Part shown: positions 1 through 10,000 of the stretch, one piece after another
How positions within the stretch are numbered: position 1 is the first letter of the stretch
Layout: every line of letters begins with the position of its first letter
Assembly: GCA_003342895.1 (NCBI GenBank)
Contig: PTFA01000316.1
Span: forward strand, 934,161-998,160
Direction: 5' to 3'
Length of the DNA stretch: 64,000 nucleotides
Source: Casuarius casuarius
Taxonomy: Eukaryota > Chordata > Aves > Casuariiformes > Casuariidae
Notes under the pieces: model-generated
What the model saw: only the letters and a program-made list of their open reading frames with translations
Told to the model about the DNA's origin: nothing
Databases searched by the model: none
Position numbers and translations under genes: made by a program

Positions 1-1147
1 NATGATGAGACCCAATNNGGAGCAGGAGACCCCAGACCTAAAAATTACTATTGGTCTGAACTACCGCGTGAGGGGTGGGAAACTTAATTTGAAAAAGCTA
101 TAATTGCCCAGGGATTTCTTTGTTCGGGGTCCCTCTTCGGAGGCACCCAGCTCGAGCTGTAATTACTGCACACGCGTCATTAAAATTGAATTATTTAATT
201 TGCTTTGATTTGGCTCTGAACTTTTCTGCGGGAACCTAGGGTCGGGCCCTGTTATGGTGGCCAACAAGCCTAATTTCCATAACACTGCCTTCTGTATAAA
301 AGTTGCTTTTGAACTGCACACATTCTATACTGAGAATTACTAAGCTGCTCATGCAGCATAAACTCTGCTCCCTTGTATGCAAATATTTGTGCCTAAATAC
401 GATTTTTAATAACAGGATCACATTTTATTACAAACATTGCTCTGGCAGTGTGGTGGAGAGAGAGTACTTAGGGAGTGAAAGAACTGTTTGGTATGTATCC
501 ACTTTCCAGTCCTGTAATGAAGGAGATTATTTCTGTTGTTCTTTGTCTCCTCTAGTATTCACAACTTCTGCTCACTATACAAATTTTGTTCATCACCAAA
601 TACATGTGCTGAATAGAAAGGTGGACTTTCAGATTGAAAAAAACGCTTAGAAGTAGCATTATGAAACATATGCACAAAGGATAGAGTTAGGGCTGCTGAG
701 GAAAACTTCAGTCTGTGTTTTACGAACTTTTGGTCATTTTGCTCTCCACAGCTATTTTCCGTGAAGCCTTAATGAATGTCTGTACAGTGATGGACAATAA
801 GCCTTATGCACAGTTATGTCTGCATATTCTATGGAGTGAGATCATCTTGTGGAACAAGTTCCTTCAGAGTTTTCCTTGTTCCCATGCATATCTACCAACA
901 TATTTCTAACAGGATTTATTATATCACTTGTGCAACTCCAAATTAATCTTTGGAGATCCAGGCTGTAGAAATTTCCACTTGAATTTTTCACATTTGCATG
1001 CTAAGTTTGAGGTAGAGAAAGAAAGATTTTTCATGTAAACTGGCTTATGTTCATGATCGATTAGCCATAAAACAAAATACATTGAAAAAGTCTTCAGTAG
1101 GTCAAACTGTATTTGGTTTTCATACTATTACTTATTCAGTCACCTAG
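1..1147. other. Non-coding sequence, probably intronic or upstream of the CMBL-like copy
   Basis: This AT-rich stretch shows no coding exon that I can support. If the exon at 1922-2101 belongs to a complete upstream CMBL copy, this is part of its intron 4 and its earlier exons lie before the window. I looked here for counterparts of CMBL exons 1-4 and saw none. The ambiguous bases at 1 and 17-18 suggest lower-quality assembly at this edge. Confidence 0.5.
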
Positions 1148-1444
1148 AAATAAGTGGGAGTAAAGAAGATGGAACCAGACTCTTCTCAGTGGCATTGAGT
1201 GAAAGGACAAGAAGCAATGGGCACAAATTAGAATACAGGAAATCCCACTTAAGCGTAAGAAAAAACATTTTTACCGTGAGGGCGATCCAACACTGGAAGC
1301 CTGGAGATGCTGTTGAGTCTCCATCCTTGGAGATATTCAAAGCCTGACTGGAAATGGCTCTGAGCAGCCTGCTGTAGTTGACCCCGGTGGCTGGACTAGA
1401 CAATCTCCAGAGGTCCCTTCTAACCTCAAAAATTCTATGATTCT
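1148..1444 (+). mobile_element. CR1 LINE 3' end, 5'-truncated
   Basis: The stretch reads as a chicken-repeat-1 (CR1) 3' end. It carries the characteristic phrases around 'ggacaagaagcaatgggcac' and 'ctccagaggtccctt', and ends in the CR1 tail 'attctatgattct' at about 1432-1444. It is diverged and 5'-truncated, with no open reverse transcriptase. It lies 5' of the CMBL-like terminal exon and so probably inside that copy's last intron. Confidence 0.85.
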
Positions 1445-1921
1445 TTGAAATTTGGAAACGACATTATCACTTACTTTCAACACTTCTTGCTAAAATTTTA
1501 AAAAGGACATCTTGTCCCCATTTACATTTTTCTAAACAATAAATAGAAACGTTGTTCAAGCTTTCCGAGCACATACTCCCATAAACCGTGTACCAAATTG
1601 CATCCATAGGTGTTTGTTGGAGGCTTTTTGTTCATTTTCAGCATATTTAGCATTACCATATATTACACAAGTAGGAGATATTTTTTTTTGTTTCCTTGCA
1701 GATAGTTGGACCTGCCTTTATATTATAACAAACTTTCCAGAGCCTTATTTCAAAAGAGGGTTTTCTTTATATCTTTTTTTTTTGTTCTGTCCATAGGGGA
1801 GCATGGTTAATATTGTCTAGCCTGCGTGGTAATTCAGGGAGTTGAATTATGAATAAGCTGAGGACTGGCACTGTAGAATATGGCTATTTTAATATATCTA
1901 CTAGGATGTTCCCTATTACAG

Positions 1922-2101
1922 GTCACCTTACTGGAGCAGAAGCTAAAGCAAAATTGTAAAGTTGATTATGAAGTTAAAATTTATCCAGGACAAACTCATG
2001 GTTTTGTACATCACAAAAGAGAAGATATCAACCCTCAGGATAAACCTTGTATTGAGGAAGGAAGAAAGGATATGATCAACTTGCTGAATAAGTACATTTA
2101 A
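1922..2101 (+). CDS. Terminal coding exon of an upstream CMBL-like paralogue (partial in window)
   Basis: This 180-bp open exon follows an acceptor (AG at 1920-1921) and ends in TAA. It encodes the last 59 residues of a dienelactone hydrolase family protein. It is the same length and phase as the last exon of the complete CMBL at 12003-12182. By eye the two differ at 19 of 180 bases and 6 of 59 residues. The catalytic-His context QTHGFVH is kept. Replacements relative to the downstream copy include Arg to His just after that motif, Tyr to Cys, and Trp to Leu near the C terminus. A 15-bp intronic match (1853-1867 versus 11932-11946) lies a similar distance before both exons, so the duplication was genomic and not by retroposition. 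No exons 1-4 for this copy are visible, so it is either a second gene starting upstream of the window or a partial duplicate. Substitutions look mostly synonymous, which favours a constrained gene. Confidence 0.8.
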   Translation, partial: VTLLEQKLKQNCKVDYEVKIYPGQTHGFVHHKREDINPQDKPCIEEGRKDMINLLNKYI

Positions 2102-2166
2102 TAGAAGAGCAAGCAACTTGAATTAGTAACAATTACATAATATATTGTGAAGATTTTAGATTTCAA

Positions 2167-2172
2167 ATTAAA
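2167..2172 (+). terminator. Candidate poly(A) signal (ATTAAA) of the upstream CMBL-like copy
   Basis: An ATTAAA hexamer lies 66 bases after the stop codon of the CMBL-like exon. It is the second most common vertebrate polyadenylation hexamer. Cleavage position is unknown. Confidence 0.35.
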
Positions 2173-4175
2173 TATACCATCAAAGAAATGTACCTCGTGG
2201 TGTGTCTCATTTAAAAATAATCAANGGTATTAGCTAACTCTTCTCTCTCTTTGCCATGGGTTTTTACTTTTTTTTTTTGCTATTAATAATCCACATTTCC
2301 CTCCTTTCCTTGCTAGTAATGCCCCTCCCTCTTTCCCAAAGGCAGACTGTAAAGTTCCCCTTGAGTCTTCAGAGAATTCTGGCCTGTGACTTTCCAGTTA
2401 GTATTGCTTTTCATATGATACCATCAATATATAAGTGTTGACCTAGCTGTTGCCTGAGTTATGTAGCTCTCATACGCATTTTTCTGGGAGAAAAATATAG
2501 ATGTCTGGAAGCTCACTGTACTTTTAATTACCCCAGTGTAAAACCTGGATAGCCCTGAATTCAGTGGAGGTCCATTAGTATTACTAGGGCAGATATTTTA
2601 TAAGAGGACAATCAGGTCATGTATTTAGAGAGCAGCAGTCATTCATAAATATTGAAACAGCGTGTGTACTCTAATGCTGCGGTTATGCAAACAGGAAAAA
2701 AAAAGAACTGAGTTGCAGTTTTCGTTTGAAGTGACAGAGAAAAATACATAAAGACAAGCACAGCCAAATCTTCTTCAAAACCCATGACTCATGAAGTAAC
2801 TGGAAATTCAAGTCTAGAGCCAAAAGGAGTGTGTGTTTACAGTTTGAAGTCCAACCAACTGCATGTGCAGAGATCATGCGTGTGGTGCGTTAAGTTCTCA
2901 CTTCTGTGTGAAAGTTCGGGAAAAAGATTGTTCAGAAAGGAACATGGAACTAGCAAGAAATCAAATTAAAACCCATTTAGCTTTTAAGGTTTCATTTTAA
3001 TTTTCAGATCGTGGGGAATGGTATTATGTATCAAGAAGAACTTCCAGAGTCACAGTACTTAGGGAAATGAAAAGGCAGCTAGGCAAATCCAGGGAAGAAA
3101 AATGTATATATTGTATATATTGCAATATATTATTGTAGGTAGTCTATATATTGCAATAATTTCTTGTTTCTAGGAAGGATTTGAAGAGCTAATTTTCTAG
3201 CATTTATTTTACTACTGTTCTTTGAAGTCGCTATGGAGTTTCTAAACACCCTATGTGATATAAACTGTTCTTTGTAAAATGTGATACAAGTGGGAAAAGC
3301 CAAAAAAGAAAGGACTCATTTTTGACCCTTTTGATGTCACTTTGGAATTCTGTAGTGGGCTCTTTTTTGATTCATTTATTCAGCTGCATTAGGAATTGTA
3401 AATAAATAATGTTGATAAAGTTGTTTAGAGTATGGGAAATAAGCTCACATAGGAGGACTAAATCGTTAGGCTGTTCACTTGCCTGAGAGAAAAGGTGTGG
3501 TAGCACTGCCTGTGCATTCAGTGGTATTTTTCAGATGTGCCTCTGAGGAAACAAAGAGTTTTGATAGCTAATGTCCTTAGATAAAGCTCTTTAAGGAACA
3601 ACCCCAGTAATCCAATAAAAAGAAAATCAGAAGGAAGAAGGGAAGAAATAAAAATAAAAATCAGGCAGTCACTTTAATTTGAAAGGAGATAAAGGATTTT
3701 TTCTGATAGATAAAATGTCCTGTGATAGGATAGAAGCGTATCAGGATTTCTAACATTTTGTAGAGCAATCTACAAACTCATTCCTGTTTACATTTTATTT
3801 ATTGTCCCTCTGGAGGAGAAAAAATTTTTCCTGTGCTGTATGAGCTCTGTCTTACATAGAGCCTTGCAATGTCAGCACGCTCTGTTTCACTACCTCATCC
3901 CGTCCCTGACGTTGTAACGAAAAAAACAATCGAGAGAAATGCCAGCATAATGTTTAAAAGCGACACTACCCCGACCTCTAAACACACGGAACACTGTTTT
4001 TTGAAAGGTTTTGTCTAAATGAATTGCCCAGCTAAGTGTGCACAGCTCTGAACTGCAAAGACAGGCTCTCCAGTTCTTGATGACATTTTGTACAAGTTAC
4101 AAAGCAGGTTTCGTGTTCAGATATAGCATTACTCCACACGAACACATTCTCTGTACAATTGCAAGAAAACTACAG
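2173..4175. other. Intergenic, no supported feature
   Basis: This AT-rich sequence lies between the CMBL-like terminal exon and the CMBL promoter region. It contains short A/T tracts and a TATAT-rich patch near 3105-3150. I see no exon, RNA gene or recognisable repeat. Confidence 0.5.
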
Positions 4176-4176
4176 G

Positions 4177-4385
4177 CTTTAAAAGGAAGAGCCTTAACTC
4201 TGTGGCTCTGTGACAGGCGAAGGCAAAGGCAGCAGCTTATGTAACTGTTACTTGAAGAAACATGATCCCTGCGCTCACCCGTTGCGCTTTGTGACTTAGC
4301 AGTTTCTCTGGCGACTGATCGGATCGCGTTCAGGGTAGCTGTCCCTGCTGGGCTCCTGGGGCGCGGTCCTGCTGGCTCACCACAG
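4177..4385 (+). promoter_or_regulatory. Putative CMBL promoter and non-coding first exon
   Basis: In otherwise CpG-poor, AT-rich DNA, about 4268-4375 holds some nine or ten CpG dinucleotides. It ends at a good splice-donor context, CACAG|GTATGC, at 4385/4386. A TATA-like TTTAAAA sits at about 4178. The position, about 2.4 kb before the exon with the start codon (which itself begins at a splice acceptor), fits a non-coding first exon of CMBL. This is inferred from composition and splice context. The transcription start is not visible, and a promoter shared with an antisense transcript cannot be excluded. Confidence 0.5.
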
Positions 4386-6823
4386 GTATGCACATTTTCT
4401 TGGCTTTAATGGCTTTTCTTCATGAGAAATGTAAAGCAAGTGTGTACTGAAGCCTGATGCAGCCTATTTTGGGGACCTTTATTTCCATGCCTTTGTAAAG
4501 GGTGCATGCTCATTTAAAAGCCAGCCGGCCACTGCTTTCCTCCCTGGTTCTTAGAGATGACTGTTCAAAATCTTTTTGGTTTCCCTCTCGAGGTAAGGAC
4601 GACCTGTCATGCTGGAAGTCTGCTGAAAGCAAAAGAGCCACACAGAGGGTTTTTTTTTATTTATCTGTTATTAGGTTCAAGTTTATCAAAACTGAAGTTA
4701 CTGTTTGGTCTTCAAACGCTCAAGTGTTTGCAGGTGGAGATGGTGGAACACAAAACGTGGGGTAATGGCTGTGGGTTTAGAGCTCCTCCTAAAACAACAC
4801 TTTGCTATATGTAATTAATTCTTAAAGGATATTTCAATGGGATCTTAAAATGGAAAACAATATATATTATTTGCATATAGTGCATACAAAGTTTACAAGT
4901 CTATATGGCTTATAAGCCTGTGCAATCCCCTGTAGGCTTGTCTCTGGAGCTCTTTTCCTGAGCTGTATCTTTACATATTTCTTATTTTAAATTTTACTTT
5001 AAATTTTATCAGATAACCTAATGCACAATGTTTACAATTACAGCCTTTAAGGACATACTGGCTGGTATTGGGATTGCACTTGTGCTTCTTGAGTTCTGAA
5101 GTATAAGTTTCTTTAATATTCACTTGCTCTTTTTGTTTTCTGAATTTTAGTCTGGTCAAAAGGCAATAGATTGTGGAAAGAAAAGCAAAAATTAGTTAGG
5201 CAAAAATTAGTTACCTACTCTTTTCTATTATATATTTAAACTGTATTTGTCTTATATGCCTGTCTGTTAATTCATTTTTCCCGATAGGTATATTTGAAAT
5301 TATGAGTCTTATATCTGAGACTATAACATGTGAAAAAACGCCAGCTATGGATGGATGTGGCTTATTTAAGAAAATGCGGAGGATTAGTATAAATGTATGT
5401 CCAAGGTTAACACAGCTTAGGTATCAAATAAGATACAACTTATCTTGAATTGATCTGGGGAGGATGAAATCTTGCAAGTTCTGTGAGCATAGCCCTGCTG
5501 ACGCTGCTTGTGATAGCCTGAAATTAAGAGTCGGTAAATGCAGAACATCTTGGTCCCTAGAAATGTGTGCAAATCTTCTGCCTATAGGGTTTTTGTTTCT
5601 TTATTTTCCTATTGAATTCCCCTTTAGCGCCACTGGTATTCAAGTAACAGTGACCTGTTTCTCCCCCTTCTGTCCGTGAGGATATTTGGGGTGTCCCAGT
5701 TTGCACGCCTCCATTTCGGCATCGTGCCGTTTTCTTAGGCAGTGCTCACAGACCTTTGTGACTGGTCCATGGAGAGGTTAGGTGAAGTTTTGGCTAAATT
5801 CTCTCCACATCCTTGAATAATTTGGAGCTACTGAATGCATATTCAGATATGTTATTTGAGTCATTTTGCAGCAATATGAACTCGGTTTACTCAGTCAGTT
5901 AATCCAAGCCTTGTGGCATGTGATCATTAACAGTGGCTTACAATCATTAACTTGAGACCAAGTAGCTACATAAACTTTTGTCAGTATCTACTGGCGTTTT
6001 TAACCTTTGTGGGTAACTTGTTTACCTTGACTTATGCAATAGTTCATAAAAATTTAACCATACCTTCCTGTCAACTTGTTCATAAAACATTTGGCTCAGC
6101 TTAAGGAATTTTTGCTCGCATTCCGTTTTCTTTTTTTTTCTTATCTTGGAGTTTGAATGTGTTTCTTATTTGTTATTAAATAAATATGATTTTATCCTGT
6201 GGCTTTCCCTGGTAAATATATTTTTATTAGCACCTTTCCTTAGTATATTCCTCCAAAAACTGGACATCTGAGACTAAGGCTGTTTAGAAAATGCATTTCT
6301 TGACACTGAAAAGATCTGCTAGGGAATGATTTACATCTCTAGTGGAAACCATCACGTTTAATTTAAATGTAATTATATCTCTGTCCACAGAAGTTGCTTT
6401 TTTTCCAAAATGTTGAGTCCTGTATTAAGCCTTTACAGTTTACATCACCGTCTAAATAAGTTTCTGATGGTTGCCTAGCTGGTTAGCTTACTTTATTGTA
6501 GCTGTAACAGTAACTTTTTGTTACTGTATTAATGTAGACCACAGAAGTCCTAGTTATAGACCAGGTCCCCGCTGAGTTAGGCTTTTCATCCAAAGAGTCT
6601 ATAACATAAGTAACTCTAACAAAATTAATATTTATAGAAAATCAAACCAACGTGCTGTTTGACAAATGTCACATTTCAGATCTAATGATAATCACTATGT
6701 TCACAATATTACTGTAATGATTCAAAAATTCGATATTTTATGCTACCACTCTATTTTGACCTCTTTCAGTATGGTAAGCTGCAATATTCACCACTGAATA
6801 TTTTTTTGTTCTTCGCACATTAG
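4386..6823 (+). other. Putative CMBL 5' intron
   Basis: This stretch runs from the putative non-coding exon donor at 4386 to the acceptor AG at 6822-6823. It is AT-rich and I recognised no repeat or coding exon in it. Confidence 0.45.
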
Positions 6824-6831
6824 TGTCACAC

Positions 6832-7046
6832 ATGGCAAATGAAGCCAAACCCTGTCCATGCAATATCGGAGACAGGTTTGACTACGAGGGCTGTGGGCAA
6901 GAAGTACAAGTCGAGCACATCAAGGCGTATGTTTGCAAACCATCTGGCAAATCAGACAAAGCTGTGATTGTGATTCATGATATATTTGGATGGCAACTCC
7001 CAAACACCAGATACATAGCTGATCTGCTCACAGCTAACGGATACAT
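6832..7046 (+). CDS. CMBL: CMBL coding exon 1 (start codon exon)
   Basis: The exon opens after the acceptor AG at 6822-6823, leaving eight untranslated bases before the ATG. It encodes residues 1-71 plus two bases of the next codon. It includes the strongly conserved segment [15 protein letters not shown] and ends at donor CAT|GTAAG. I chose the ATG because the MANEA start matches known CMBL proteins. Confidence 0.95.
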
Positions 7047-10000
7047 GTAAGAAATCCTACCATTTTGAAAGTGTGGTTTTAATAACAAAGTTGTCTATCC
7101 AACTATTTCCTTTCTATCTAAGCCATACAAATATGGACAATTTTACAGGGTTTTTCTAAGGAGTATCATATTTATTAAAACAGTGTAAGAAACCTAACAT
7201 TGCTTAGTATTCCTACAATAACTAGATAGTAGGCAAGTACAGAAGGAAAGAGGAGAAACAGAGAAAAGTCTGATTTTCTAGCTTTAACAGGGTTATTTGA
7301 ATGCCTTCACTAGCTTTAAACAGCCTGCTTCCTCCTTCCTTGCTTGACATTTATTGTTACGATAAAAATTCCAGAAAAGCTGAAACAAATTCCACAAAGG
7401 TAAAGTGTACCAGCACATGCCAGTGAAAGAAATATGTTGTCAAATACATGAAAAGCATATCGGACATATTCTTTCCAGTATTGCTGGGTAATACCTTTTA
7501 GCCCAAATGTATGTAATGTGCAATTGCAGATTTTGGGGGGAATTTGGTAAGAAACTGCTAAGGATTTTTTAACTGCAATTAAAAAATTGTCTTATTAACG
7601 GGTTATATCAGGGGAAAACATATCTGGAAATTAGACTAACTCTCCTTATTAGATGTAGAAAAATAATGAAGGTCTCTTGCATAATACATAGATGTAGATT
7701 AAATTCTGTGTATTAAACAAAATGAATTTCCTGTGTAGAACACACAGACCTCCCTTTAATCCTTTACCAGTCATATTTCATGGGCTTAAAGTGTTTTAAT
7801 TTTTCCCGCAGTGCCATCTGCCCAGACTTTTTTGTGGGACAAGAAGCTTGGAAACCTTCTAATGACTGGGCTTCTTTCGATGATTGGAGGAAAACTCGAG
7901 ATTCCAGCAAAATAGACAAGTACATCTGTTATTCATTGCCCAGCATGTGGCATACTTCTTTAGTAGGAATTGTTGCCTCAATAAAGATGCAGGATCAGGT
8001 CCTAAATTATTAACGGGTCAAATGCAGCGGGGTGTCCGCAAACAAGAATTTGATGCAGTTCGTGGGTCAAGCTCATGGTTGTGTGAAGGGCACTCTTTGG
8101 AGAAAAGCAGAAACTTTGAACAAGAATAAAAGTGACTATTATTTACAGACACAAGTACTCTCTGCAGAGAGCAGAAGTGAGATGAATGACTCAAAAGAAA
8201 AAATTGGCTGAGGCTGGAAGATGCAGCAGACTCCTTCCACCTCAATTTGAGCCAGTTCCTGAAGGCAGGTGCAGCTTCCATCCAGAACAGTTAGAATGAC
8301 AACACAGTCAGGAAACACCATTTCAATAGGGCTTGTTAGTCCTGCTCCCTGTCAGATCCCAGCTGGTTCAAAGCACACCACTTTGCCACCCTTCTAGCTG
8401 TATTTTTACCATTTGTATTGGACATGTAGCCGAAGTTACATAATTATTTTGCTGATGATTTTGATTCAACATTTTCAAAATTTGCCCCCTCAGTTTCATG
8501 TAGTACTTGATTTCCCCATGAACAGTTTACCTCTAGTCACACTTGTGATAATGGGATGCTCTTGACTAGCTATATGTCTCTTAAGCTTTTATTCTTGTTA
8601 GCTCACGAGAAAAGTCTTGCCATTTGTGTAATTGATTGAGTTGCCATTTATAAAATCAGCGTAGGTTGTAATAACAGTGATCTAGGGAGACTGACTTATA
8701 GATTCTACTTCAAACATTGTCTGCTTTGTCTTCTCCTCTGGAGTTTCTCCTGTATTTTAGAAATGATTGATTGTAAGCTTGACTTTCAAAACTACAGTCC
8801 AGTTCTGATGTTGCAATAGTTCAAGAATTTGCTAAAATCCAAAAATGGTGTAGAAATGGTAGAAGATGGGGTCAATTTTAATTAGTTATACTTTATTCTC
8901 AGATTTCCAGGAAATACTGTTAAAGCCTTAATTCACTTTCATTTGTGTGTCTTAGAGAAGCTGATGTCGTCGTGAAGTACCTACAGGAACAATGTGGCGC
9001 AAAGAAGATTGGAGTCATTGGGTTTTGCTGGGGTGGAGCAGCAGTACATCATTTGATGCTAAAAAATCCTCATTTAAAGGCTGGGGTGTCCAACTATGGT
9101 AAGTGTAAGCTGTCTATAACATGGTGACACAACTGCAGCAGGAATTTATTCTGTGGGAGTATTACTGTAACAAAACTCTATGTTAGACCTTACAAAAGAA
9201 GGTGATTTTATTGTACAAAATCTTTAGGCAGTTTGACTTTTCGCACTCACCTGATCATAAGCAGCAAGACACGTGTATTCATGTGGTATGGCCAGGACCA
9301 CTTCTGCGCAACATGGAGTACAAGAAACACCAAGTGTCAAGGTGTGGCATATGAAGACATGGACCTCAGATAGGGTGGTGCAAGAGATCGTTTATTGAGA
9401 CAATGGCTGGTTATATAGCAACCAAGCCCAGCCCCTCCTCCTTCCGCGTGTCTCCTTTGTGCGTTGTGGCATCTTGTGATAGTCAGGAAGGCACATACTG
9501 ATCACTGGCACATAGGCAGAAAGGCATGTACTGATCACGGGCAACTCACGTGCACACATTCTGGCCACAGTTCATAGTTACCACATCATCACTTTCTGCC
9601 TTAGAGATTCTCTGCTGTTTTACACAGCGCAATCCTATCTCGGTCCCCAACATCAAGACCTTGCTAAGTCTCAGGTTCCTCTTGATGGGTGATGACAAAA
9701 CAGTTTCTGGACAAATCTTTTACCTCTTTTAGGAGCCATCAGTTTTTATAGGGTGGATCTTTGCCTCTGAATCTTGATCACCTTGACTTCTGTAAGTTTT
9801 AGGACAGCTTGCTGCTTGTTGTCTGTTTTTCCTTGTTTGAGATATGTGTTTGATGGCAGCCCTTCTGCTGTCTGTCTGCTAGAGCACAGGGTCTTCTCCT
9901 GATGGCTGGGTCATCAGCACTGTGGTCTTGTCAGCCTGCCGGCCTTCTGATCATGGCATAAACAACATGTTCCTCAATTTTACTACTGGAAACAGCACCC

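Noticed and set aside
1140..1403. Minus-strand 87-codon frame
   Set aside because: Lies inside a CR1 3' end, antisense to the element.
9550..9732. 60-codon plus-strand frame in CMBL intron 3
   Set aside because: Lies inside the solo LTR, antisense to it.
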